A stretch of DNA of 64,000 nt from Ignisphaera cupida. Its GTDB lineage: Archaea; Thermoproteota; Thermoprotei_A; Sulfolobales; Ignisphaeraceae. Numbering within the stretch: position 1 is the first letter of the stretch; every line of letters starts with the position of its first letter. Of the stretch, positions 26,063-35,317 are shown in pieces. The notes under the pieces are model-generated. The model saw only the letters and a list, made by a program, of their open reading frames with translations, had not been told where the DNA came from and did no database searches. Position numbers and translations under genes: made by a program. Where the stretch lies: the NCBI RefSeq assembly GCF_030186535.1, contig NZ_JASNVW010000001.1, positions 372,001-436,000 of the forward strand, given 5' to 3'.

Positions 26063-27099
26063 CTCTTAACTGCAAGCCAACAGAAAACAATATGGCCATT
26101 CTCTAGCTTGGTCATTGGAGGCTCCTCTTTTCTGCAAATATCCATTGCAAATGGGCATCTGGGATGAAACCTACAACCAGGTGGGGGATTAATCAAATCT
26201 GGTGGCTCACCGGGTATGCCTTTCAATTCGGTTTTTTCGCTACTCAAACTTGGAATACTGTCTAAGAGGCCTATAGTATATGGGTGACTAGGGCTTTTGT
26301 ATATAGTATCTGAAGATCCATATTCAACTATTTTACCAGCATACATAATGGCTAAGTAATCAGATATTTCGGCTAATAAACTGAGATCATGTGAAATTAT
26401 TATCATAGACATGTTTTTCTCTCTTTGAAGAGTTTTTAAAAGATTAAGTATCTGAGCTTGAACAACAACATCAAGAGCTGTTGTAGGCTCGTCAGCAATT
26501 ACAAGAGGAGGATTCAAAGCCAGAGCCATGGCTATTACAACTCTTTGCTTCATACCACCACTAAGCTCATGTGGATAAGCATTTACTTTCTCAGGATCCA
26601 GACCAACAGTTTTCAAAAGCTCTCGAGCACGTTTAACTCCCTCTTCCTTAGAAAGGCCAAGATGAAGCTTAAAAACCTCAGCTATTTGATCACCTATCTT
26701 CATAACAGGATTTAGAGAATTCATAGCTCCTTGGAAAATCATTGAAATACCTTTCCACCTAATTCTTTTTCTAAATTCTTCTTCACTCATAGATGTTAGT
26801 TCTTCACCCATGAATTTTATAGATCCTTTAACGATTTTACCTGGAGGAGGCACTAGCCTCATTAAAGCATAGCCAAGAGTACTTTTGCCAGAACCAGATT
26901 CTCCAGCTAAACCAAGTATTTCCCCTCTTTTAAGAGAGAAACTCACATCATCAACAGCCTTGACAATACCTCCACTTGTAAAGTAATAAACCTTTAGATT
27001 ACTAACACTTAGTAGATTATCTTTAACACTGCCTTTTACTGAATCCATGACCTCATCCCTTTGCTCAATAGCTTTGTATTCTTTTTGAGACATTATCAT
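26059..27099 (-). CDS. Peptide/sugar ABC importer ATPase, DppD/OppD type
   Basis: This 346-residue protein has Walker A GESGSGKST, signature LSGGMKQRV, Walker B LVIADEPTTALD and the oligopeptide-importer C-terminal motif [15 protein letters not shown]. It forms the heterodimeric motor with the next ATPase. The frame begins MIMSQKEYKAIEQRDEVMDS, a polar leader before the ABC fold; a start at ATG 27093 is also possible. It overlaps the permease gene by 4 bases and the DppF gene by 4 bases, pointing to translational coupling. Confidence 0.93.
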   Translation of the reverse strand: MIMSQKEYKAIEQRDEVMDSVKGSVKDNLLSVSNLKVYYFTSGGIVKAVDDVSFSLKRGEILGLAGESGSGKSTLGYALMRLVPPPGKIVKGSIKFMGEELTSMSEEEFRKRIRWKGISMIFQGAMNSLNPVMKIGDQIAEVFKLHLGLSKEEGVKRARELLKTVGLDPEKVNAYPHELSGGMKQRVVIAMALALNPPLVIADEPTTALDVVVQAQILNLLKTLQREKNMSMIIISHDLSLLAEISDYLAIMYAGKIVEYGSSDTIYKSPSHPYTIGLLDSIPSLSSEKTELKGIPGEPPDLINPPPGCRFHPRCPFAMDICRKEEPPMTKLENGHIVFCWLAVKR

Positions 27100-28604
27100 C
27101 TCCCTCTCAGCCTAGGATCAACTATTGTTTCTATAGATATGCCCAAGGCAATAAATGTAAAGGATGTTAAAGCCATGGACATTCCCGGGGGTAGCACCCA
27201 CCACCATGCATACATCGCCACACCTCTGTATTCCTCTGCTGAAGCTAGTATCGACCCCCATGTGGGAAGACCATGGTAAATACCTAACACGCTTAAACCA
27301 GCTTCCAAAAGTATAGCACCTGGTACTGCAAAAACCAGAGATGCAAATAGGTATGGCATTACATTGGGTAATATATGGCGAAACACAATTCTAGCTGAAC
27401 CTGCTCCCAAAGCCCTTGCCGCTTCTACAAAAGGCTCAGCTTTTATAGTTAAAGTCATGGTTCTTGTAATTATGGCTGTTCCACCCCAGGAAAAAGCTAT
27501 ATACACAACAACTATCATTAACAATCTTAGCCAGGGAGATTCAAATACTTGTTGAACTATTGCACCTATTAATATCATTATTGGAAGTAGTGGAACATTG
27601 CCTAACACATCTACAAATCTCTGTATTACCTCATCTACCAAACCACCATAATAACCACTCACAACCCCCAACACACCACCCATAAATACCGATACTGTGG
27701 CTGCAAAAACTCCTATGAGCAAGCCTACAGGAAATCCGTAGAGAACACCCAAAGCTATATCTCTTCCAAGGTAGTCTGTACCTAGGTAGCCATATCTATC
27801 CCCTACCACAATTATGGATAGAGATTCAATAGGAGATCCCCTTAACCCCAATTCAACTAAATATTTTGTAGGTATAGCAATTGAGAACTGTATTCTATAA
27901 GTACCTTCTAAAGGCGAGATCCTAAGTTCATTACCTGATAATGAAAATTTAGAAAAACAATACTTTATGTATAAAGCACCTGCTGTCAGCTGTGGCTCAT
28001 ACTTTTGACTAAACTCAATTTTTGACATACCTGTAATACTTGAAACAAGATCTCTAATCGATGAAATTGTTGTTGATGGATCGGTAAACAAAACATACTC
28101 CGATTCCTGTTGAATAACACTAACTAGCTCACTCAACTGTTTAGCACCACTATAAAGTGTAACAATATTGTTATCAGGTCTTTCTAGTGTTAAGCTAATC
28201 TTTAAAGATATGTCCATAGCACTTTTCGTTACAAGAGGATTAAGTTTCTCAATAACTACAGCAATATTCTGAGGATAGTCATTTGCATCAAGATTATAGA
28301 TAGCTCTATACACATAATAAGTTATGCCAGCTTCTTCATATGTTGAATATCTAGGCACATTAATTACTGCATGAGGAGCTCGTTGAATACCTATAAATGC
28401 AACCCAATCTGGTGGTGCTAACTTTGGGGTATATGCCCATTCTCTTGGATTGTTCCACTTAATTGATATATCAGAAGGTACTACAGCAAGGGCTATAAAG
28501 GATAGTGCAACTATTGCTAATAGCAATATTAATCCTATCCTTCCTAGGTTGTATTGCCATACTGTGTTAATCCAAGTTGCAATGCTTTTTATATATTCTT
28601 TCAA
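27096..28604 (-). CDS. ABC importer permease, DppC type, with large extracytoplasmic insert
   Basis: The 502-residue permease ends with the normal DppC core (residues ~285-502). Its EAA loop, EAARALGAGSARIVFRHILPN, contacts the ATPases. It is much longer than usual DppC (~300), because ~235 residues are inserted between the first membrane helix (~20-40) and the rest. The insert is polar, beta-rich and begins KWNNPREWAYTPKLAPPDW. It should lie outside the cell and may dock the binding protein. Overlaps of 4 bases link it to both neighbours. Confidence 0.9.
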   Translation of the reverse strand: MKEYIKSIATWINTVWQYNLGRIGLILLLAIVALSFIALAVVPSDISIKWNNPREWAYTPKLAPPDWVAFIGIQRAPHAVINVPRYSTYEEAGITYYVYRAIYNLDANDYPQNIAVVIEKLNPLVTKSAMDISLKISLTLERPDNNIVTLYSGAKQLSELVSVIQQESEYVLFTDPSTTISSIRDLVSSITGMSKIEFSQKYEPQLTAGALYIKYCFSKFSLSGNELRISPLEGTYRIQFSIAIPTKYLVELGLRGSPIESLSIIVVGDRYGYLGTDYLGRDIALGVLYGFPVGLLIGVFAATVSVFMGGVLGVVSGYYGGLVDEVIQRFVDVLGNVPLLPIMILIGAIVQQVFESPWLRLLMIVVVYIAFSWGGTAIITRTMTLTIKAEPFVEAARALGAGSARIVFRHILPNVMPYLFASLVFAVPGAILLEAGLSVLGIYHGLPTWGSILASAEEYRGVAMYAWWWVLPPGMSMALTSFTFIALGISIETIVDPRLRGR

Positions 28605-29671
28605 ATTCTCACCCTAGGATCTAAAATCATATATAAAATCTCTAGAATAAACCTGGCTACCACATATGCAAGTGACGACATAAAAACTAATCCTAATACT
28701 GTAGGGCTATCTGAATTTGTTATAGCAACTCTAAACAATGTACCCATTCCAGGCCAATCAAATACCGCTTCAGTAATCATGTAACCTCCGAAAATAGATG
28801 TTGAAAGCGCTAAAACAATACTTGTAATTACAGGAGGCATTGAAGCTCTTAAAACATGTTTTCGAGCTACATCAGCATCGCTTAAACCCTTAGCCTTTGC
28901 CGTAACAACAAAATCCTCAGCTGAAACCCTTAAAACCATAGCTCTTACACTATATAGCCACCCACCTAACAATCCAACAACAGAAACTAGTAGAGGCAGC
29001 CACATGTATTTAACTATTTCAACAATGTTCAAGCTATTTATTGCAGCCACTATAGGTCTTGATGTTGAAGGGGCAAGTCCTAAGGTGTAGGCAAATATGA
29101 GTATAAAAAGCATTGCCAACCACCACAAGGGTATGGCATTAAAGATTGCAGCATAGGAAATAACAGTTTTATCTAAGATACCCCCACGCTTATATGCAAG
29201 TAAAGGGCCTATCTGTAGAACTATAACAACACACACAAATTCAGCTAAGGTTACTAATAGTATAGACCTAGGTATTACCGCCATGATAGCATCCGAGACT
29301 CTGCATGGAAATGGCAATCCTGCTACAGAACAGGTATCCGCTGATTGGGCATAGCCAAGATTTAAAAACATAATGTTTCTAACATTCATAAACGCTCTCA
29401 CAACAGGTGGTTGGTCTAAACCATATAGGCTTATCAATGTCTTCTCATACTCCCTAACTCTTCTTGTTATTTCCTCAGCTGAAACACCCATACGCTGTAG
29501 TTGTTGCTGATAAACTCTTTTTTCACCATCTATAATAGCCTTGTAAACCTTTTCATCATAACCTGTTAAACTTAGAATTACAGCAGTTAATACGACTATT
29601 GCTATTAGACTAACAGTTAGGGTTATAGCTCTCTGCGTTAATCTTCTCGTTACACTCAATATAAACACCAA
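28601..29671 (-). CDS. ABC importer permease, DppB type
   Basis: The 356-residue protein has the DppB fold: an N-terminal membrane helix (LTVSLIAIVVLTAVIL), an external segment (~35-120) containing CSVAGLPFPC, then five helices. The EAA loop reads TAKAKGLSDADVARKHVL. It pairs with the DppC-type permease to form the channel. Its gene starts 97 bases downstream of the binding-protein gene; the gap holds T-rich runs and a second TATA-like stretch (29722-29760). The binding protein may thus be made in excess, as in many importers. Confidence 0.92.
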   Translation of the reverse strand: MVFILSVTRRLTQRAITLTVSLIAIVVLTAVILSLTGYDEKVYKAIIDGEKRVYQQQLQRMGVSAEEITRRVREYEKTLISLYGLDQPPVVRAFMNVRNIMFLNLGYAQSADTCSVAGLPFPCRVSDAIMAVIPRSILLVTLAEFVCVVIVLQIGPLLAYKRGGILDKTVISYAAIFNAIPLWWLAMLFILIFAYTLGLAPSTSRPIVAAINSLNIVEIVKYMWLPLLVSVVGLLGGWLYSVRAMVLRVSAEDFVVTAKAKGLSDADVARKHVLRASMPPVITSIVLALSTSIFGGYMITEAVFDWPGMGTLFRVAITNSDSPTVLGLVFMSSLAYVVARFILEILYMILDPRVRI

Positions 29672-29767
29672 AAATATTCTGGCATGAGATTATATGAGCA
29701 ATAATTAGAAGAAGGGTTAAAAAATTTTATATATAATTTACTGCTTTTTATATTGTATTGGTTTTCA

Positions 29768-32700
29768 TTACCTTCTAATTACAGCAACGACTGCAGCAAT
29801 TACGCTTGCCAGTGACAATACTAATGTTACAATCACTAGTGTTGTTAATGTGTTCAACGATGATTTTAAGCCTGAAATAGCATCAGCTAAGGAGTCTATT
29901 GATGTCCTCAAATCGCCTATGTCTCTTGATAGAGTAGTTGTTAAATCTCTTTGTTGTTGAAGACCTTGCTTAATTGATGTAGTGTCTTGAGCAATTGTTG
30001 CTAGTAACTCAGTTAAGCTTTTGCTCATGTTAGTTATTGATATGCTTAGTGATCTTGATGTCTCACTTAATCCGCTACTTAAGGTCTTGGCCAGCTGATC
30101 TAGTGATGAAGATACTGTCTTGCCTACTGTACCAAGTTGTGTCTCTAGCTCTTTTCTTAGCTCAGTACTTACAGATTCTAGCTTGGTGCTAAGCTCTTGT
30201 GTTGTTTTCTGTACACTGCTAACAGATTCTCTAACGCTTTGCAATCCCTTTTCCAACTCTGATATTCTTTCCCTAAGCTCTGAGACAGCTCCTGCAGCTA
30301 ACCCAGTTGTTAGTATAGCTGATTTCTGTGCTGGTTGTGTAACCTCATCACCATAAACAACAACTATGAACTCGTAGTTGCTAAACTCATTTAACTTTGC
30401 TGTTACAAGAGATGGTAGCACTATCCTCACCTCTTCTCTTGTTGTAGTAACTTTACCAGAGTACAGAATATCTTTGGTTTTCATGTCTTGAATCATGTAT
30501 ATAACATGTAATGGGAACTTGCCAGAGACCTCAACAATTACTATAGCCTCTGCACCAGGGCTAACAGTTGGAACAGATATTGATAGTATTACATTTGGCT
30601 GGGGTATTCCGTAATACAATGCATCAGGTCTTATCGGATAAGCTGGAGGTTCAAACCTTTCTAACACAAGTCTTTGAGCATCTTTGTCATATAGCACAAG
30701 CATGTAAGGTCCGTTGCTAACCCATGCAGATCCATATTTGTCTATCCACGAAGTCAATGCCTGTACCCTCTTGCTCCACTCATCACGAGATATTGTATAA
30801 AGCCCGGGCACATTAGTATATCTAGCAACATATTCATAGCTCATCTCCTGCAAAGCCTTCTTCACATCTGCTGCATGATCGCGTAGAACAACACTTAGCC
30901 ACGGCAACTTTGTAGCAGCTGCTCTAGTGTCTGTTAAGGCATAAGTTTGCTTGTCATAGCCAAGGTATGCTTGTGCTGCGACTAATTCTATTGGGTTTAT
31001 TGGGTTTAACACAGCGTAATCAGCTATATAGTTGGGGTCAAAGTGCCAGAAGTTTATGTATACCTCAAGCTTCTTCTCCTCTATGAGTGGTCTAAAGGCT
31101 ACAAAGGGTTGCAAACTTGTTTGAAGTGTTGAAGCTATCTTGCTTTCTATCTTAGCTTTAGTACTGTTGTATGCAGCATCAAATACCATAGCAATGTACC
31201 CAAGAACATCGGCCCAGGTAATGTTTACTCCATGATGCCAATAGTAACCAAGGTATTTAGACAAATCAAATACTACCTTACTTGTAGCATTTACCCCAGG
31301 CCCAACCTGCACCCATCCCTTATTTGGATCCCATTTAATGGCATCAGAAGGAACATCTAGCTTTCCATCAGGTCCTGCTGTTGTAACAGACCAGGTAACT
31401 CTAATGGGTATTGGCTCGCCATTGAATGGATGCCTCCAGGACCATGGATCAAACGTGGCTCTTTCAGGATCAACACTATAAACATCTGTGAAACCTCCAA
31501 ATATGTTCCACGCTGTTCTAGCTGTCCATATCCATAGATGACCAACAGTTATAGTATCCTTACCTGCTATACGCCAATTTCTAGCATTGAACACAGTATT
31601 TCTAAGTCCTGCACCAAGATCTAACGTAACACCTTCTAGATTAGTAACAGCTGCATATACATCTGTTCTAGCAGCTATCCAAATTCTAATGCTTTCTTGG
31701 ATTGCCATTTCCGTTCCTTTTCTAATACATTCTAAAAACTCATCCTTACTCTTGAAGAGGCCTAGAGCTGCTTTTTGACTAAGCTCATCTATGGTCTCGT
31801 TTCTGTAATTCCAATATTCAGCTTCTTGCCAACCAGGCATATAGCCAAGCCATGGTGCTGCAAACTGTGCTAACATTCCAGGATCCCATCTCTCTAATGC
31901 TCCTCTACCCCAACCCTCTGTGTATAAATGCCATTGAAACTCCATAGGATCTGTGCCATAAACCCTTGTTATTGCTTCGCCAAATGTTAGCATAACTCTA
32001 TCGACTTTAAAGCCCAGGTTTTGCTCAATAGCAGCTGCAACAGTTTCTCCTATATTTTTCCTCTCATCCTCAGTTCTAATTATGAATGTAACTTTGATTG
32101 GCTCTCCATCATATATCCAAGTGCCACCCTCAAACTTTGCACCAACCTTTGTCAATACATCAGATACTAGTTGGTAGGCATAGCTTGGATCAAATGTGAA
32201 TCTGTACTTTGCAACAATATCAACAATATCTGCATACATTGGATCAGCAGGTCCATAGTTTGTGTACATGGGTATTCCAAATCCCTTCATGATTTCACGT
32301 ATTATGAAGTCTCTATCAACCATGTAATTCATTGCAAATCTCACTTGCTTAAAGCAGAATGGGTTTATCTTTAACCCAGTATCTCTGGCAACTTCATAAC
32401 CAGATGGAATGGTCTTGGGCTTAACACAAAGCTCAATGGATGTAACTCCCTCCTTCTCACTGTAGTAAGTGTTGATAGCCTCTACTGGTAACCCAAGTGC
32501 TTTGCTAACATCATCTTTAGTTACTTTGCCTTTGTACTTCAGTATTGTTACTGGTGCTGGATTTAGTATTATATCTAGCAGACCAGCAGCTGCTTGATAT
32601 AGTTTTATATCAGTTCTACCAGCTAATTGAACTGCTTGAGCAGGTCTTAAACCAAAGAGATAAACATCTATTTCTCTACCAAGTTTTGCAGGCACATCTT

Positions 32701-32851
32701 CTAGTGGTACTCTTACAAATTCAATTCTCTTAGTGTATGCAGGTAATATTCGCTGGGCTTGAATAGTTAATGGTGCTACAATACTCAGTAATAATATTGT
32801 TGCAAGAGCTATTGAAAAGATTGTTTTTACACCATTCATTACTTTCTTCAT
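29768..32851 (-). CDS. Family-5 substrate-binding protein with coiled-coil stalk and membrane anchor
   Basis: The protein of ~1027 residues has a signal peptide (residues ~10-30, ending QAQR), a SBP_bac_5 domain over most of its length, and a C-terminal region unlike bacterial homologues. A Ser/Glu-rich heptad region runs from ~860 to ~995 (ELRERISELEKGLQSVRESV onward) and is followed by a membrane helix (LVIVTLVLSLASVIAAVVAV). The coiled coil would act as a stalk placing the binding domain away from the membrane. Family-5 proteins bind oligopeptides or, in archaea, often oligosaccharides. The ATG at 32851 is preferred; a TATA-like ATTTATATAG lies ~36 bases upstream. Confidence 0.92.
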   Translation of the reverse strand: MKKVMNGVKTIFSIALATILLLSIVAPLTIQAQRILPAYTKRIEFVRVPLEDVPAKLGREIDVYLFGLRPAQAVQLAGRTDIKLYQAAAGLLDIILNPAPVTILKYKGKVTKDDVSKALGLPVEAINTYYSEKEGVTSIELCVKPKTIPSGYEVARDTGLKINPFCFKQVRFAMNYMVDRDFIIREIMKGFGIPMYTNYGPADPMYADIVDIVAKYRFTFDPSYAYQLVSDVLTKVGAKFEGGTWIYDGEPIKVTFIIRTEDERKNIGETVAAAIEQNLGFKVDRVMLTFGEAITRVYGTDPMEFQWHLYTEGWGRGALERWDPGMLAQFAAPWLGYMPGWQEAEYWNYRNETIDELSQKAALGLFKSKDEFLECIRKGTEMAIQESIRIWIAARTDVYAAVTNLEGVTLDLGAGLRNTVFNARNWRIAGKDTITVGHLWIWTARTAWNIFGGFTDVYSVDPERATFDPWSWRHPFNGEPIPIRVTWSVTTAGPDGKLDVPSDAIKWDPNKGWVQVGPGVNATSKVVFDLSKYLGYYWHHGVNITWADVLGYIAMVFDAAYNSTKAKIESKIASTLQTSLQPFVAFRPLIEEKKLEVYINFWHFDPNYIADYAVLNPINPIELVAAQAYLGYDKQTYALTDTRAAATKLPWLSVVLRDHAADVKKALQEMSYEYVARYTNVPGLYTISRDEWSKRVQALTSWIDKYGSAWVSNGPYMLVLYDKDAQRLVLERFEPPAYPIRPDALYYGIPQPNVILSISVPTVSPGAEAIVIVEVSGKFPLHVIYMIQDMKTKDILYSGKVTTTREEVRIVLPSLVTAKLNEFSNYEFIVVVYGDEVTQPAQKSAILTTGLAAGAVSELRERISELEKGLQSVRESVSSVQKTTQELSTKLESVSTELRKELETQLGTVGKTVSSSLDQLAKTLSSGLSETSRSLSISITNMSKSLTELLATIAQDTTSIKQGLQQQRDLTTTLSRDIGDLRTSIDSLADAISGLKSSLNTLTTLVIVTLVLSLASVIAAVVAVIRR

Positions 32852-32879
32852 GAACAAACCCCAACTAAATTAACATGTT

Positions 32880-32895
32880 TAAACTATATAAATTT
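32880..32895 (-). promoter_or_regulatory. TATA-like promoter element of the first importer operon
   Basis: On the minus strand AAATTTATATAGTTTA is centred ~36 bases before the preferred ATG of the binding-protein gene. Archaeal TATA boxes sit ~26 bases before the transcription start, giving a leader of about ten bases. The rest of the 294-base gap (32858-33151) contains nothing else I can name. Confidence 0.45.
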
Positions 32896-33151
32896 TTATG
32901 GCACTATTAAATCAGTCTTTAAAAGGTATGATTATGATATTTCTTACATTTAGATATAGAATATTATCTTAGAAGTTAAGTGATAATAGAAAAAGAATTG
33001 AGAGGCTATATTTCTTTTGACTTTTCTATATTCATTGTAGAGCTTGCAACATCAAAATTTCTTTTATTAACCTGTCAATTGCTTATGGCATGTCATTTCA
33101 ATAATTCCGTAAGTTCCTTTCATTGTTTTTGCATAATCCTTGATAACTTTG

Positions 33152-33945
33152 TTAGCTCGTAATTAAACACATCTTCATATAGTCTATGTACAGAGGTATA
33201 ATTATGTCTGGGTCTTCTAGTTGTGGATGCCACATTTTCTCCCATTCCACAGATATGTATCCTTGATAGTTTGCAGCGTCAAGATCTCTTACTATTTTGC
33301 ATATTGGAACTATTCCTTTTCCTGGTCTTACAAATACTCTTTTCCCTTCAACAATTACAAAGTCTTTCATGTGCACATGAACTATTCTATTGGGTATGGA
33401 AAAACAGTTTCATGTTTTTCACCAAGCATGATCATATTTGCTGGATCATACAAGATTTTTATTCTTGGATCTAATTCTTTCAAAAGCCTTAGTAATACTT
33501 CAAGTCTAGAAAGCTCATCATGTGTCTCAATAGCTATGTATATACCATGTTTTTCAGCATAATCAGCAAATTTGTTAAGGCTTTTAGATATCCTCTTAAT
33601 AGAGCTTTCAGAATCATCCTCGAATCTACCAGCAAAAACCCTTATTACTTTTGCTTCAAGCTGTTCAGCCATAAGTGTAAGTGTTTTCAATAACTCTTCA
33701 TTTCTTTTTCTTTCCTCATCTGAAACAGATGAAAATCTTGCATAACCTGCTATAGAAACAATTTTTACTCCACTACTACGTATAGTATCCACATATTCTT
33801 TGCCTATTGGGTAGTGAGGTTTAAGATGAATACCATCATCTGCAACTCTAAGTTCTACACCATCTAAACCAAATTTTTTAGCTCTTTCAAGAACCTCATC
33901 AATTTTTAGATGGGGATATGCAAGCGTTGAAAATGTAAACCTCAT
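33152..33945 (-). pseudogene. Sugar phosphate isomerase/epimerase (AP-endonuclease-2 fold), frameshifted
   Basis: The first frame (33945-33382) encodes the first ~187 residues of a TIM-barrel isomerase: LAYPHLKIDEVLERAKKFG, DGVELRV, IAIETHDELSR and ILYDPANM, which include metal-binding Glu and Asp positions. It then stops. The next frame resumes without a gap as RIVHVHMKDFV, with the expected His ligand motif, and continues to IVRDLDAANYQGYISVEWEK with the last Glu. One base missing in the C-run near 33393-33395 would explain the break. The start overlaps the stop of the upstream oxidoreductase gene (TAATG). If the break is real the enzyme is dead; if it is an error, a normal ~264-residue enzyme results. 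Confidence 0.75.
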
Positions 33946-35015
33946 TAAAACACACCATCAGCTAGCAATGGAAGTTTTACATGTGTTTTTCTAGTACTTG
34001 AATAGTAAATAGCTCTAACAATTTCAAGACTCTTTAAACCCTCTTCACCAGTTATTGGAAAATCCCTATCCTCAGATAATGCCTTGAGAAAATCTTCAAA
34101 TAGTTTTCTATGGAGACCTCCAGGCACTTTCAGTGTTTCAGAGGAGTATCCAGGTTTTCTCTCTATAGATATGTCATCTTCAGTTTTCAAAAACACAAGC
34201 TCATTATCCCATAGCTCAGCCTGTCCCTTTGAACCAAATATCTTTATTCTTCTATATTGATATGTTGAGGGTTTTGTAAATAGATTTGCTATGAGAACTC
34301 CATAACCCCCACTTCTATACTTCATAACCCCTATGCCAATATCCTCAACATTTACTGAGGGGTGTGTAAGGTTATCGATATAGCCAACAACTTCCTCAAC
34401 ATCTCCTCCAAACCACAGCATGAGATCTATTGTATGTATTGCCTGGTTTATTAATGCCCCTCCTCCCTCCGTTGCCCATAAACCTCTCCAACTTCTAGCA
34501 AGCTCATCTTTTAAGTAATATGATGTTTCATCTCTATACCACATCATTTCACCAGTAACCAGCAATATCTTGCCAAGAGCATTGCTGTCAACATATCTCT
34601 TCAGCTCAACTACACCATCAGCATATCTACCTTGGAAAATAACACCAAGTTTAATACCTTTTCGCCTAGCCTTTGAAATCATTTCTCTTGCAGCAGTAAC
34701 TGTTGTTGCCATAGGCTTTTCAACAATAACATGCTTGCCATGTTCCATCGCATAAAATGCTTGCCATGCATGAAGATAGTGAGGAGTAGCTATAACCACC
34801 ACATCAACCTCTGGATCCCTAACAACATCATCATACGACTCATACCCCTTGCAGCCATACCTAGAAGCAAACTCCCTTACCTTACGTCTGCTTAAACTGT
34901 GAATCCCTACAAGCTTTACAAGATTAGTTGATTTTTCAAGATCTTTGAGAGCTTCAACATGAACTTGCCCAATTGTGCCAAGACCAATAACAGCTACTCC
35001 AATTCTCCTAGACAT
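33945..35015 (-). CDS. Gfo/Idh/MocA-family oxidoreductase
   Basis: The N-terminal Rossmann domain opens with GVAVIGLGTIGQVHVEAL, followed by the family motif VEKPMATTV (its Lys is the usual catalytic residue). A C-terminal alpha/beta domain contains GGGALINQAIHTIDLML, with the His of the active site. Such enzymes oxidise sugars or inositols with NAD(P). The longest frame starts at 35069, but its first 18 residues do not fit the fold, so ATG 35015 is chosen. It is coupled to the isomerase gene (1-base overlap), giving a two-gene sugar pathway next to a family-5 importer. Confidence 0.9.
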   Translation of the reverse strand: MSRRIGVAVIGLGTIGQVHVEALKDLEKSTNLVKLVGIHSLSRRKVREFASRYGCKGYESYDDVVRDPEVDVVVIATPHYLHAWQAFYAMEHGKHVIVEKPMATTVTAAREMISKARRKGIKLGVIFQGRYADGVVELKRYVDSNALGKILLVTGEMMWYRDETSYYLKDELARSWRGLWATEGGGALINQAIHTIDLMLWFGGDVEEVVGYIDNLTHPSVNVEDIGIGVMKYRSGGYGVLIANLFTKPSTYQYRRIKIFGSKGQAELWDNELVFLKTEDDISIERKPGYSSETLKVPGGLHRKLFEDFLKALSEDRDFPITGEEGLKSLEIVRAIYYSSTRKTHVKLPLLADGVF

Positions 35016-35317
35016 GGAAACACCACACAATATAAAATATTGTTGTGCAATCTTAATATCTTTACTCAATCCTTGTTATTGTGAATGTTTTCAAGATATG
35101 CTAAAAAGCTTTTGTTAATGATTTCCGCTATGGTCATTGTTAAAATGCGCCATTATTGGTTAATGTTGATTGGACTTAAAGAAATTAGGTTCAGCCATGA
35201 AATAACTAATCCACTCAACGTAATAGCATATCATGGAACATGGGTTATGGATTTACACTATTTTAAAATGAGAATTAATGTTTATAAGTTTAAAACTAAC
35301 TTAGTTTTTGATTCATT

